A stretch of 62,000 bases of DNA from Cristatella mucedo (taxonomy: Eukaryota; Bryozoa; Phylactolaemata; Cristatellidae). Positions 13,011 to 25,529 of the stretch are shown one piece after another (within the stretch, counting starts at the first letter, position 1; each line of letters opens with the position of its first letter). The notes under the pieces were generated by a model. The model ran no database searches and was not told where the DNA came from. It was given only the letters and a program-made list of their open reading frames with translations. A program made the translations under genes and the position numbers. Where the stretch lies: the NCBI GenBank assembly GCA_009760855.2, contig WPIO01000086.1, forward strand, positions 855,001 through 917,000, given 5' to 3'.

Positions 13011-13156
13011 CAGTCCTATTTGTATCGCGACAGTGTTCACTTTTGGTGAAGTGCGACTGAAATCCTTAAGCGGGCTACATTGAGCATTGACGATCGCACT
13101 ACATATGGGGAGAACTGGCCGAACGCTCGAGCCTTCCTGCATTCCTCGGCTGACGG

Positions 13157-13157
13157 G

Positions 13158-13217
<60 letters not shown>

Positions 13218-13233
13218 CCTCTCTCTCTCTCCC

Positions 13234-13264
<31 letters not shown>

Positions 13265-13290
13265 CTCTCTCTCTCCCTCTCTCTCTCTAT
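13157..13290. repeat. (CT)n microsatellite
   Basis: About 130 bp of CT repeats with a few CCC interruptions, next to a GC-rich island. Confidence 0.95.
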
Positions 13291-13299
13291 CTCGCGCGA

Positions 13300-14100
13300 A
13301 AGTTCGTGCGCACGTGGAGGAAACCGGGTAATCGAGTTTGAGACGCATTTGCTACTCGGCCTCAAAGTAGCTCTGTAGTCGTACAAAGCCTCCACAAACT
13401 TTCCTCACGACGCAAACCTTCCTCATGACGTCATCGACTTATTTTGCATTCACGCTAACAATTTTTTCCCACGGCGCGAGTAAGTTCGTCCACTGCTTTC
13501 TTTCAAAAGCCCTTGGCCTAGGCGGGCGGCGTGGCGGCTACCGCCGGGAGGAGGAGGCTGAGGGGTGTGGCTACTTCGCGCACGTGCCGAGCTCGAACGT
13601 GCTACGCGGCGGCAGCGCGCAGGAGCGCTGCCGCCGTTACCCGGCGAAGGTCAACCTGGAGGACGCGAGTGCCAGACCGATTAAAGGTAGCCTCTGCGTG
13701 ACGCCAGGACGCTCCAGCCAACAAAGGAATGCCAGGACGCCCCAGCCAGCACAGAGGGGTTGGGAGGCGGCTGACCGCGAGCCGACCTCTACTCCGCGAG
13801 CTGACCCCTAAGCAGGCGCCGTCCCGCTGCCAAGGTCTGCCCGCGAATCCAATTAAAATCTAAGTTGTAGTACTGCTATTTGACGAGGCTAACAGGTGCG
13901 ATAGGGCCAGGGACCGCGTGCCTGGGGCGTGTCTATTGCTCGGCCGGCGGCTTCGAGCAACCCAGACGCGAGCTAGCCGGCTAGCCGCTGGCATTCGGGG
14001 CGACGCACCGACTAGCTTTAACGCCCCTATGCGGCAGCTGAGCTAGCGACTAATTTTTGCAATTCACAGCACTTTCACTTTCAAATAGAATCGGGGGGGG
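13300..14100. other. GC-rich island with CRE-like palindrome
   Basis: TGACGTCA occurs at 13426. The ATG there opens a short hydrophobic stretch (MTSSTYFAFTLTIFSHGA) followed by a good donor, A|GTAAGTT (13482). It could be a signal-peptide first exon, but no partner exon was found. Confidence 0.3.
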
Positions 14101-14519
14101 CCACAGCTAATGCGGCGTCATTCGTTCGCACAGTTTCGTCACGTTCTGCCGTGGGCACAGTGCCCATAGCAGGCTGTTCAACACGGCCGCCTTGTGTTTA
14201 TACACATATTAAATAAACACGTTCTTGAGCTATCTTTTTAGCTTAGGGCTTGGGATTTTTGGTCTAGTGTTTAGGGGTTGTGTGTTAATGGGTTTACGGC
14301 TTCTGATTTAGTGGTTTGATTTTATTTATTTTTTGGTTCGAGTTTTTGGATTGAGAAATTAGGTTTAATGGCTTATGGTTAATATTTAGGCACTAGAGAG
14401 AAACTCTAAACGGAAAAGATAACTAAATACGTTTTTATTAAACGTAACCCTCGATCGTGCTTCCTTTACAGTAAATGTAAAGTGCCTACAGAGAGAACAT
14501 GCGCGGGCGACCATGTTGA

Positions 14520-16900
14520 GCAACCTGCTATTGGCACTGTGACCGTAGCAGAACCTGACGTGGCTGCATGAGCAAACGTCGCCGCATTAGCTGGGAGGGC
14601 ATCCGAGTGTACGCTGCTGCTCCCTGCTAAGCATTTACACGTCATACGTGAACGTAATCGTCACCCAAGGAAGCGGTCTCTGAAGCCAAACTTGCGACAA
14701 AGCCAGTCGGCATTCTCTGCAGGCAGCGGAGAGAGCGACGCTTGCTTGCGACTGAGGAGGCATTGGCCGCACGCATGCGAAGCTTGAGATAGCGTGAATG
14801 AAGCAAAAATACACCGGCAACTGTGTAACTGTAATCCGCAGCTTCAGCGGACCAGCTATGGTCATTGCTTACTATTTTTAATTTGAGCGACTTAGCAAAA
14901 AACGCTCAGAAAACCCTGCAACTGAGATACGATTGCATCAATCTGGCCGGCGCCTAAGACCCTCGGAATCGCGTACTAGCTGCGTGGGTTTTGGTATGCG
15001 AGAAGCCCGGATTGGGCAAACCTTACTGTGTATGAGAGGAGAGCAAGCAGCACGGGGCGGCTGCCGCAGGAGTCGCTAATTTGATACGTAGGTAGATTCA
15101 GTGCTCATCGTCGACTATTGGGTTTTTTGTTATTTTGCACTTACAAGGCGCCTGAATGGAGGTTTCACTATCTACACGCATTTTAAAATAAATAAATAAA
15201 ACTCATTTGTGCGGCGCCCTAAGAGAGTTTACTCTCTATCCAGGCACTTCAATTATGCCGGAGAGCTCGAACCCACGACCTCGGTCATCAAATGCATTAA
15301 CCCTGACCTCGATTGCTGAATGCGAGCAATTTTAGCCCCGGGCCACGCCAGAGCAAAGATTGGCTGTTATTATTTGAAACGCTGTGAGCAAGTCGCTTTC
15401 AGCAAGTCAATTATTTTCCTTCAAGTCTACGGGGCCCTAGAAAACTGGGCAAATTTGTCGCTATAAGGACGACGCACGCACGACGCTCTGTTATGACCGC
15501 GAAACGTTCACTAGATCGGGTAGGGGCACAATGCCTGCAATGTGCAAATACCTGAAGCTAGCAAAACGTAGACGATAATAAGATAGGGCTCAATATTCTG
15601 AAAGCAGCCCTAACGAAAACACCGTATAAGGAAAAGCGCTACAATAGCCTGCGTATTGCAGCCGATAAGACAGGCGACTTCCAGACGACTCGCTAACAGG
15701 TTTACAGCAGCTCACGCTCAGCTCTAGGTCACACCGACCGGCGGCAGACCGAGGCTCCAAGAGGGCAACTGCGGTCTGGCTCATGGCTTCGATAGTAACC
15801 AGGTCGTAAGTCATCCCACAATCTCGTTCGTACATAGCACTTCATAAGCGGCACAGCTCTAATTCAGTCGCAAGTTCACATTTCGTAAAATCGAGGTCCA
15901 GCTCTCAAGCTCACAGTCTGTGATTGCGGGTCGCTATACCATCCTCTCCTTTAAAATGTGTCCGTCCTCGGACATTTGTTGGCTCACAGACTCGCAGTGC
16001 CTGCGACAGCATCAATAGCGCTCGCAGCCTCCACATGCTGAGAGGATTGGAGGCGCGAGCTGGACGCCGGCGTCATGCTGTAATGGACCCGTTTCCATGA
16101 GTTTGATAGCACCATCGTCTAGCCATCTACCGCCTGCCGCGATGAGAGCCGTCGACGCTCCAAAGCCTGCCATCTGAATCTTGCTGTCAGCCTACGATTG
16201 CCGCGATTGAGCACCACCTACACGTTCACCTCCACCAGCAGGTGCGGCTTCTCTGCTTCACCTTCGACAAACCTAAAGCAGACTTAATGCAACTACACGC
16301 AAAGAGAAGGAGGGACCCGGAAGACAGACTGACAGCCTTGCGAATGAAACCAAGCAATCCAAAAATGGGACTGGTTGTACCTGTGGTATCACATATGGCA
16401 GCATCAAAGTCCAATTGAGCGCAATGCAGCGCAAGGGGTGAGTGTATTTTCGTATCGATCGAGAGACACCGGAAGACACAGAAGACGCGGAAAGACTGGC
16501 TCACATTCCAGCAGAAGAGGAGCAATGGCCGCCAAATCGGACAGTCCGTCTGAGCTATGCATATCGTACTTATTCAGAAAGCGTGAATTACCCAAGGACT
16601 TGTGCTGTTTATTCCGCTTCGATTGCACACTCGACAATATTCCAAGTGCTTTGGGCCTGTTCTAATCCTCGATAAGCCTCTGCTTATCGCTACTATTTCA
16701 TAGGCGGCTCAGTTTTAATTCAGCGTCAAAGCTCTTAGTTCGTAATCGAGATCCAGCTCTCAATGTCATAGTCCGTAATCTCGGGGTAATACAGCGTCAG
16801 TCCGAGGGAGGCGCGCCTTTAGCGGATCACTCTCTTTGGAAAGCCGCTAGCTTATCGTCCCGCTGCCCCGCCCCCCCCCCTCGCGTGGGCTGCCCACAGC
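14520..16900. other. No supported gene
   Basis: Apart from the SINE at 15195-15345, only short overlapping frames are present. A near-repeat of 'CTCTAATTCAGTCGCAAGTTC' (15857) and 'TTTTAATTCAGCGTCAAAGC' (16710) hints at an old duplication. Confidence 0.4.
15195..15345 (-). mobile_element. SINE family 2 (L2-like 3' end)
   Basis: Inverted copy: GCGCCCTAAGAGAGTTTACT (L2-like tail), then GAGCTCGAACCCACGACCTC (B-box region). Confidence 0.6.
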
Positions 16901-16959
16901 TGCCCAGGCTGCCCAGTCACCGACGCTTCCAATATGTCTTGCCTCGCCGACGAGGCAGA

Positions 16960-17485
16960 GCTAGGATGGTTGCCGGTTGAGCAAAGGATACAGAGCAAAG
17001 TTCTTACGCTGACCCACAAGGCCCGCCATGGCTTGGCTCCTTCGTACCTAGCTGAACTGCTGCATCAGATTCAGCCTGCTCGCGCCCTCAGGTCTTGTGT
17101 GGACAATAAATTAGCTGTCCCATTCCTCCGCTTAAAGACAGTTGGCGACAGAAGCTTTAGCTCAGCAGGTCCTAGACTGTGGAATTCGCTTCCACAATTC
17201 TTACGCAACGACATCTACTCTCCAACTGCCAACTATGGCACATCTTTTTCAGCGGTCCTGAGCTGCTACTTCTATGCTACTCACTACCTCAACTGCTCTC
17301 CTAACTCTGCTATGCTTTCCACCTTCTCTTTGTTGCGTGAGACGAAGTCTGTTGGGTACCGAATGCGTACCGAAAGCCGCTCAGGCTGTGAGTGCGCTAT
17401 ACAAAACTCTCCTGCGTAACACCCACATGGTCTTTATGACTTTGTGGAGTTACTGACGGAGATACATTACATTACATTACCACTA
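16960..17485 (+). mobile_element. LINE family 2, 3' end with (ACATT)n tail
   Basis: Encodes the end of another L2-like reverse transcriptase ('GWLPVEQRIQSKVLTLTHKA', 'LWNSLPQFLRN'), then a 3' UTR (GAGTGCGCTATACAAAACTC) and ACATTACATTACATTACC. Its 3' end differs from the (ATT)n family. Confidence 0.72.
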
Positions 17486-17564
17486 TTCTCGACGGCGCAT
17501 GGGAAGCAGTTACCGGCTATCCTCTTCCAACCTCCCGAACGACTAACCGAGGGCTAATGCCTTA

Positions 17565-17740
17565 ATAATAATGTAATGCAATGTATCTCCGTGTGTAACT
17601 ATACAAAGCCACAAAGACTAAGTTACGCAGGAGATTTTTTTAGAGCACTCATCAGCCTAAGCGGCTTTCGGTACGTATTCGGTAGCCAACAGACTTCATC
17701 TCGATCAAAAAAGAGTAAGTGGAAAGTATAGCAAGAGTCA
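17565..17740 (-). mobile_element. LINE family 2 tail, inverted
   Basis: Inverted 3' UTR and tail of the element at 16960-17485, facing it tail-to-tail across about 80 bp. Confidence 0.65.
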
Positions 17741-17828
17741 TGAGAGCAGTTGACGTAGTGAGTAGCATGAAAGTAGCAACTCAGGACCGCTGGAAAGTAT
17801 GTGCCGTAGTCGGCGCCATAGGAATGGT

Positions 17829-18008
17829 GAGCCGTCATGGCTCACTAGGTAAGGTGGTTGCTTTTAATGACCTCGGCCCTGTGGTCGTTGGTTCGAATCC
17901 TGTGGTGGGCGATCCTTTATCGTCGTCGAAAGCGGTGGTGATAGCCGTAAAGATTCTTCTTTCGCTATACAAAACAGGCTATTGAATCAGCTAGTATTTA
18001 TTTATTTG
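17829..18008 (+). mobile_element. tRNA-derived SINE, family 1
   Basis: Full-length copy, B box GGTTCGAATCC, ending in (TTTA)n next to the degenerate LINE. Confidence 0.78.
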
Positions 18009-19680
18009 TTTTGTCGTTGCGTAAGAATCGTGGAAGAGAGTTCCACAGTCTAGGATCTGCACAGCTAAAGCTTCTGTCGCCAATGGTCTTTAAGCGGAAG
18101 AATGGAACGGCTAATTTATTGTCCATACACGACCTGAGGGCTCGAGGAGGCTGAAACTGGTTCAGCAGTTTAGTTAGGTATGGAGGAGCCAAGCCGTGAC
18201 GGGCCTTGTGGGTCAGAGTAAGAACTTGGCTCTGTTTTTGTAGATCAACCGGCAGCTATCCTAGCTCTTTTAGCAAATGAGACACTGGTCAAGCCTCTAG
18301 AATTAGCAAACTAGCCTTGCAGCCATATTCATAGCTATCTGCAGTCGCCTAGTTGCTTTTCTCGGTAGCCCAGGCAAAAGGGAATTAAAATAATCTGGCC
18401 GAGGCAGGACGAAGGAGCTAGTTAGATTTTTGCAAGCCACCGTTGAAGACAGCTTCTAATCTTAGATAGGGATCGGACGTGATGGCTATCTGACAAAGCA
18501 GTCTTCTGAATAAAGCTTTAAAATGTAGGCAACTTTTGCAAATGACACCTAAATTTCGAGCCCGGGCTGATGGTCGCACAACATCATCACCTACTAGAAT
18601 ATCAAAGCCTTCTAATCTAGCCACACACTTGGGATGTCCTATGAGTATCGTAAAGTTTTACCATAGTTTATTTTCAAGAAGTTTTTCGACATCCAAGATC
18701 AAATGTTGGCAAGACAAACACTCAGTTTATCAGTTACTGCAGCAGATTCCAACGGTTTACAAAAATACAGCTGAGTATTGTCAGCATAAAAGAGATTTCC
18801 TATTCCGTGGGCCTTAATCACTTTTCCCAGAGGTTGAGCATAAATAAAAAAAGAACAGCAAAGGACCGGGACGGACCCTTGAAAAATTGCAGAGGTCTCG
18901 TTGGTGAGGCTTTACCCCCACTCAACACAGATTGAACCCGGTCAGACGAGTACAATTTAAACTACGCCAGTGCCTCCGATGCCAGACCTGTGTTGCTCTC
19001 AATTTTTCAAGTAGGACATCGTGATCAATGGTGTCGAGTGCATCTGATAGACCTTACAGCACTAGGGAAGTGACGTTTCCGTCATCGCTGCTGCATAAAA
19101 TGTCTTTGGTAACGGAGAGCAGTTTCAGTAGAGTCTTTTGAAACTTTATTGAAATTTTTCTGACACTTCATTCTTTTCAATCCGTGCTACCAGCTGCTTA
19201 GTGACATTTTTTAAAATTCTTTGACAATAAAGGAAGAAGGAAAACGAGGTGATATTTTTCAAGGATCATTGTATTAAATCCAGGCTTTTTAAGTTGTTGT
19301 CTAACGTATGCCGATTTGAAGGACTTGGGCACGACCCCTTTTCCCAAGGAAGCATTACAACTCTAGGTTATGGCTGGGCTAAGTTGGTCTGTCAGTGAAG
19401 ACCATAGAGGTGATAGTACAATGTTAAAGGAGATGAGCTCCTTTTACTAGACCTTATTAAAGTAGCCACATCGCATTCAGAAACCTAGGAAAATCTTTTA
19501 AAGAAGGTCACAGGTTTAAATTGCACAACTGCTTTACTCGGAGGGGCTTTATAGAGGCACGAGGGGGCACAATTATTCTAATAAAGTAGGCTTAAAACTG
19601 TTTGGCTAAACCGTTAATATTTGGAGAGTGGGACCTCTTAGCATTGGCCAGTAAACCGTATACCATTCTATATATCTATC
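18008..19680 (-). mobile_element. Degenerate LINE family 2 copy, about 1.7 kb
   Basis: On the minus strand it reads 'ALDTIDHDVLLEKL' (reverse transcriptase motif A, near 19050), 'ARNLGVI' (near 18560) and a C-terminal region matching 16960-17200. Stops and frameshifts are frequent. A SINE abuts its 3' end. Confidence 0.65.
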
Positions 19681-20499
19681 GTATTCTGAGAAAATTGGCG
19701 CCCGTCCATGGCTTGGTGTTCCGCCACCACCTCCAGCGCTGGTAAAGGTGATTCAAGCTACCTACTTGATTTAGGTCGTTCTTCTTGCTGCTGCTATTGC
19801 TGAAATCTTTCGCTGCCATAACGAACAAACCGATGCGAGACTTCGCGCAGATAGACGGCAAAGCCAGCTCTAGTTAAATGGCAAAACGCGGTTAACATAC
19901 CGTAACCGTCTGTGTTTGCATGCTAGCCATCAGTGGCACTATTGCGCTTTTTAATGAATAATGCAGTACATAAATTGATGTTAAAATATCACTTTTCCAT
20001 TGAATTACTTAGGACTTGTTTCAAAATGGTCAAAAACGAGTGAAACTGTCTTATTTTATTATCCGGACTAGTTCTCAACTGAGCTTTATTAAAGCTCAGT
20101 CCTCATCCTCTCTTTAAAAAACTATAAAATACATGTATATTTGCATGTTTAACATTCATCAGGGATCTCCGGTACTTGCATTAACACGTACATCGCGGCA
20201 TTAGGCGACAGTGGGCACTAAGTTGCGACACAAGATCCTGCTGCTTTAAAAAGTGCGTTGCCTTTGTATGTACAAATTAAAGGTTCTAACGCCGAACTTT
20301 AGCTAACTACATTCATTTCATAAATAATTTAAAAAATTCAAAAGTTAAAAAATCTTATTGAATCAATTTAAAATAGTATAGTAGTAATTAAACATTTAGT
20401 CAAATTAAAACTTGCTTGCTAGAATGATGATTTGATCCAAGAATTGATGTGCTATGGGGCACCATTTGTTCCGATATTTCCATTACAAGCACTGAGTAA

Positions 20500-20779
20500 G
20501 TTTTCGTGAAATACCGTCTACCTTCGAAAGTGCTGTTTGCAGCTCTACTTTTAGTTGCAGCTATGACTGTACAAGGTGCAGCAGTCAGATGTGAAGAAAT
20601 GCCCGGCAATGCTACTGAACCTCGCGTTCCTTTCCCTTGGTTCAGAAGGGTAAAATTTCGTAGCTTTTTCATGGGCCTGCGTAAAATCGTTAGCCGCTAC
20701 TTCAAATCCCTGGATGTTTTTTTTTACCAAATTCACAAGGCAATAGCCACTGCTCCGACGAGAGATGGCAGCCAAGCAA
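20500..20779 (+). pseudogene. Possible secreted-protein first exon without an ATG
   Basis: The frame reads KYRLPSKVLFAALLLVAAM and continues past VQG, a textbook signal peptide. About 60 residues rich in Phe, Arg and Lys follow, with no domain I recognise. The only codon in the right place for a start is GTG (20506), with an in-frame TAA nine bases upstream. The frame can end at a plausible donor, CAAGCAA|GTATGT (20780). It may be a decayed gene, a first exon whose ATG was lost, or an exon starting at the pyrimidine-rich stretch ending ttgcag near 20560. No EF-hand is present, so it is not a copy of gene A or B. Confidence 0.35.
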
Positions 20780-20799
20780 GTATGTCCTAAACATAAAAA

Positions 20800-20935
20800 A
20801 CTGATTTTTATAGTGCCCTAAGAGAACTTAATTTCTATTCAGACTCTTCACATATGCCGCGGTGCTCAAGCCCACGACCTCGGCTAGACCTTGGTCGGGT
20901 TGAGCATCTTAACCACTGGGCCAAACCAGGGAGGC
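20800..20935 (-). mobile_element. SINE family 2 (L2-like 3' end)
   Basis: Inverted copy with tail GTGCCCTAAGAGAACTTAAT and head CTTAACCACTGGGCCAAACC. Confidence 0.65.
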
Positions 20936-21444
20936 GTCGTGAATCTATACTATTTTCGTGACTGGAAAGTATCAGTAAGGAATGTATGAATAGTCGTGGT
21001 GTATTTGTGCCTACCAAAATGATCACTACCAGGCCTCAAAAACTTTATTAAGTGATCTACTATACAATTATAGGCAATAAATATTAAACCATTTCACGTT
21101 CAATGACAAGTCGAGTCCATATAAGTATCATTTATTACTTTAAATATTAATTTTATTAATTTAAAGCTAGACTTTTGGCCATACCGGATTATAGCCACAA
21201 TATTGTGAAAAGTAAGTACAGTTGAAATTAGTTACTGCCAAGGTAAGAAAATCAACTTTTTGGTTATTAGTCGCTATTTTCTATGCTTCAAAGTGCGAGC
21301 AGTACTAATAACTGCTTACTACCTAGGGAAGATGACTTAAAAGTTCTTCGCATTGCGTTATAACTTAATTAGGATATCACTGGATCTTTTTTAGTAGGAA
21401 TAATCAATAAAAGCATTTGTATATAACCCCAAAAGAGCTCATTC

Positions 21445-21612
21445 TAGATGCTTCCCACTTTCACTTTGTTGCGTGAGATGAAGTCTGTTAGCTACCGGAT
21501 GCGTACCGAAAGCCACTTAGGCTTTGAGTGCGCTATACACAACTCTCTGGGTGACACCCACATTTTCTTTTGGCTTCGTAGAGTTACCGACGGAGATACA
21601 TTACACTACATC
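21445..21612 (+). mobile_element. LINE family 2 3' UTR
   Basis: CTACCGGATGCGTACCGAAA and GACGGAGATACATTACACTA match the 3' end at 17350-17480. Confidence 0.65.
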
Positions 21613-21869
21613 TAGGAGGTTATTTGCATATGCTAAAAATTTAGCATGTAAATTGGTTGGTGATAACGTGGATTGCATCAGCACTCATTAATACGCAACG
21701 AAAAATTCACACTGCCTGAGAAAAAGCAGTGACCTGCACGTGGGCTTTTAGCTTTATATAGGTTTCAGTCAGAGGAAGTCGTTGTGTCGCTCGGCATTTA
21801 TTTATGGGCCTTAGTAGAATTTTGAGCTGAAGGGATCTCTGTAGGATTTTATGTTGCTTAGAGGTACCG

Positions 21870-22022
21870 ACGGGTTTAGTGCTTTTCACGACCTCGGTCC
21901 CGAGGTTGTGGGTTCGACTCGTACGTGGGCGATTCTTTATCGCCTCTGCAAGCGGTGGTGATAGCCGTAAAGGCTCTCCTGCCGCTATACAAAGGAGGAT
22001 GTTAAATCAGCTAGTATTATAT
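21870..22022 (+). mobile_element. SINE family 1, 5'-truncated
   Basis: B box GGTTCGACTCG and the conserved body. The first part of the tRNA-like head is missing. Confidence 0.68.
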
Positions 22023-22034
22023 CTTGGTTCTTTC

Positions 22035-22185
22035 CTCTGGTTTGGCTAGGGGTTAATGTGCTCGCCTTTAATGACCGAGCTCAAGTCGCTCACTGTTGAC
22101 GACCGAGATAGTGGGCTTAAGTCCTACGGCAGATGTGAAGTGCCAGAGTAGAGACTAAGTTATGGGCGCTATACATTTGAATTAT
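22035..22185 (+). mobile_element. SINE family 2
   Basis: GGTTTGGCTAGGGGTTAATG head and GGGCGCTATACATTTGAATT tail. Confidence 0.5.
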
Positions 22186-22189
22186 TTTT

Positions 22190-23085
22190 ATTTTTGTTCT
22201 AGATCTTTAATTGTGTAATGAGCTAAGCCTCGTTTGAGATTGGATGAAGCAATTAGATACAGGACAAGCTACTACCTAGTGGTTGAACACGTTTACATTG
22301 GCGTCAATGCTCAATTAGACAGAATTAATTTCACGTTCGCTTCGAAAGATGTATACTTACTTTGACTATCGATGAAAAATAGACTTTTGGAAACAGATGC
22401 GCCATATCTCTGACCCTTTGAAATGTGAGGATCTTATCATGAAGAGGATTCGAGTTTGGGATGAATATGCGTTCCAGGCAACGCCATGCGGCCTCTCCTA
22501 GTCGCCACGCATCTTCTTTCCGTGCATCTACTTCCCGTGCAGCTTCTTGCCTGTCTAGGGCTTGGCCATTCGCTTTCAAGACTCGTGTTGCTTAATTTGA
22601 CTCCAGATTGAATATAGATTTTTTCGTAGTTTTTTTTTACACCGACTTCCTTTTGCTGGATGAAGCGTGCTCACATACCGCACGTAAATTACGAAAAATA
22701 CTTTCGATGCTAAAAACAGATGCATTGAAATGGACTAGGCCGAAATTTATCCGGATGAAAAGTTAGTGGCCACTTACAAAAATTCGTCTCGGATGTCGCC
22801 CCAGCTGACAAAACCAGAATATGCCTTTAATGAGCCCTGTAAGCATCTCCAGCATAACACTTGCTTAGCATTCGCGGTTTTGCAGAGTTTCAGATGGAAT
22901 TGAGTAAACGATGCTAATGCTCTTACTAATTCCATGGCTATCTGGTCGCTTACGTTTCTAACTTACACTTAGATTATATTGACTGCAGGTTCACGAGGGT
23001 TGTGAACAACGAACCACGCTCACTTTGAATATTGTTTGGAATGGAAGAATGATTATAAAAGAGAGATTTAGTACCGGTGGTTAGA
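22190..23085. other. No supported feature
   Basis: AT-moderate intergenic DNA. The minus-strand frame near 22331-22579 shows no domain. Confidence 0.4.
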
Positions 23086-23089
23086 TCAA

Positions 23090-23260
23090 AACGTACTGGA
23101 TCTTAATCCAGAGGTAAAGTGCTCGCTCTTCACGACCAAGGTAGTGGATTCAAGGTCCTCATAGGGCAATCCGTTATTGCCCATTGCAAGCGGTAGGAGT
23201 AGCCGTTAAGGCTCAACTGCCGCTTCACAACTGAGGCTGTCAAATCAGCTAACCTTCAAT
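23090..23260 (+). mobile_element. SINE family 1, old copy
   Basis: The body motif AAGCGGTAGGAGTAGCCGTT is recognisable; the head is diverged. Confidence 0.5.
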
Positions 23261-23504
23261 TTCTCGTTGATTTCGGCGCTACTGGAAGATTCCGCCCTGT
23301 AACGAAACTGAGTGTTCCGGCTGAGTGACTTGAGCAGACACGCCATTTGAGGCCACAATTCAACCACTGAAGTCCTGAATAGCAATTGTTTGTCGGCTGG
23401 TCATCGGACTTAAGGCATATCAATTTGCTTGTTGGGCCGCAAGATCCCGCACGTTATCAATGCGAATGCGACCGCGTCGATAACAAGGCTGTTTGAAATA
23501 ATAA

Positions 23505-23720
23505 AATTATTGATATATTTTTATAGCACCCTCAGGTAATTCAGTCTCTGTCTAGGCACTTTAAAAGCGCTGTTCTAAAAGCATGTGTATATAGTTAGTG
23601 GTAGCTTGCAAAATGTCGGCGTTCGTGAGCACATAAAGGTATTTAAAAGGACCCAGCCAATGCTGTGAGATTCAAGTGCATTTCTAAGCATTGTAATTTT
23701 CTTTTCATGCCCTCTCGGTT
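23505..23720 (-). mobile_element. Old L2 3' tail
   Basis: Degenerate inverted tail and 3' UTR. Confidence 0.45.
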
Positions 23721-23879
23721 ATTGTCCAGGAATGGTAAGTAAGTACGGCGCTTAAAGAGGTGTATTGAAAAGATTAAATATGATTAATTTTGTTGTTATT
23801 GTTCAGCTACATAGAATTGCATAAACTCGGGGTTGCTCAGCCAGGGACACCACATCTAAATTGGTCCACGCATTTGCGA

Positions 23880-24446
23880 CATCCCGTCTTCATTTCTGTA
23901 GCTCACTGCTTGCTGGCCTACCGGCATTTGCAATCACGCACTTTAAGCTGCTGCAAAACTCTGAAGCTAGGCTTGTCTGTCGTGAGCGTCGCAGTTGATA
24001 CGTCCACCATTTCTCGCCGATCTGCACTGGCTACCTGTCAATCAACGAATAGACTTCAAGATTCTGTCCCCAAATCTTAGGTCCCTTCATTATTGGCTGC
24101 AGCCTACCTATCAGACCTACTCCCCTACCAGGCTAAGCATCGTAACACTCGTTTTTAGAAATCTAATCTTTTACTTATACTTCTTAAGAACCTCAAATCG
24201 CTTGGAAACCGTGCCTTAAGTTCATTCGCTCCCAAAGCCTGGAACTCACTTTCACTTGCGTAACGACATCCCCTGGCTCGATCGCATTTAAAAAGAAGCT
24301 TAAACCGCATCTATGTATTACAGCATTTAGTGGGTCCATGCGATTGGTCCTTCATTTGCATGTACCTGCTTACACTATGCCTCTACTTGGGTATGTTACC
24401 ACTAAACACTTGGTAATTCTTTATGTGCAGCATCTTTAAAGTGCCT

Positions 24447-24506
<60 letters not shown>

Positions 24507-24560
24507 AAGTTCTGTGAGAGCGCTATACAAATGTATCATAATTATTATTCTCTCAAAAAG
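23880..24560 (+). mobile_element. L2 3' fragment with a (GA)n expansion in its tail
   Basis: Matches the C-terminal coding region (TTCTCGCCGATCTGCACTGG) and 3' UTR. The hairpin region AGAGAGAGA has expanded into the (GA)n tract at 24447-24504. Confidence 0.68.
24447..24504. repeat. (GA)n microsatellite
   Basis: Expanded within the tail of an L2 fragment. Confidence 0.95.
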
Positions 24561-25377
24561 TGGGTCGAAGTTATTTGACCCACGTTGTGTATGGCCGACT
24601 TGTATAACCCAGGGCATGACCACGGCCTCATTGAAAGATGCAAAGGACTAGTCCTTAGGTTAATAACATAATCGCGTACACGCGATGCAGAGCAGCAGCC
24701 AATATTGGCATTTCAAATTGTTAGCATTTAGAAACGGCCGATGGGGCTGCCAGTCTTCGGACTAGAAAAATAACTCCGCAGATGAGTGCGGAAAGGGCAG
24801 GCTTGAATGTAGAAATTGAGATATCGCTAGGCTAGTAACGGCTGTTAGAGAATCCAATAGAAATATTTCCTTGGGGATACACCTACTGATCTCTTCCGGC
24901 AAATTTCTTAAAAAGTAGCAAAACGTCTGCTAGATCACTGCCATGATTGCTAGCTTGGCACTGAAGTGTTAGCGGCGAAAGAGGTCTTTTTATGGTCGAC
25001 GTCGGCAATCTTGCATATTTTTCGTCGACTCGTAGCGGCTAATACAACTCGCCTCGGCTTGCAGTTCAACATGGCTGGCGCTCATCTACCGCCACCCTCG
25101 AGGACCTCTGCGGTAGGTGGATTCACTTATATTGATTTCTGCCTGATGTTGGGGACTGCCAATCAGTTATGGCACGCTAAAGACCTTACTAGATTGATCC
25201 CTGGTTCGGTCATGGATGGACTAATGGAATCCAGTATTTTCCAGACAACCAAAATTGCCGTGAAACTCTGAAGCTGGTAATTATAATGGCTGCATGGTAG
25301 GTTAACCAATGAAAGAGCTTCAGCTAGATGTCTGCTGACAAGAGCCGCTATTGGTCTCAGGTAATCAACTGATATAG

Positions 25378-25475
25378 AGCCAAGTTCTTACACTGACCCA
25401 AATTTCCGGCCGTGGCTTGGCTCCTACAGACATAGCTGATCTGCTGCGCCAATTTCAGCCTCTCTGGTGCTAACA
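25378..25475 (+). mobile_element. LINE family 2 coding fragment
   Basis: AGTTCTTACACTGACCCAAA and the following ~70 bp match the coding end at 17000-17080. It lies directly before an L2 fragment. Confidence 0.5.
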
Positions 25476-25529
25476 TGTCGTCTATGAAAATTAATAATAA
25501 TAATAATAATCATAATAGTTCACTAATGT

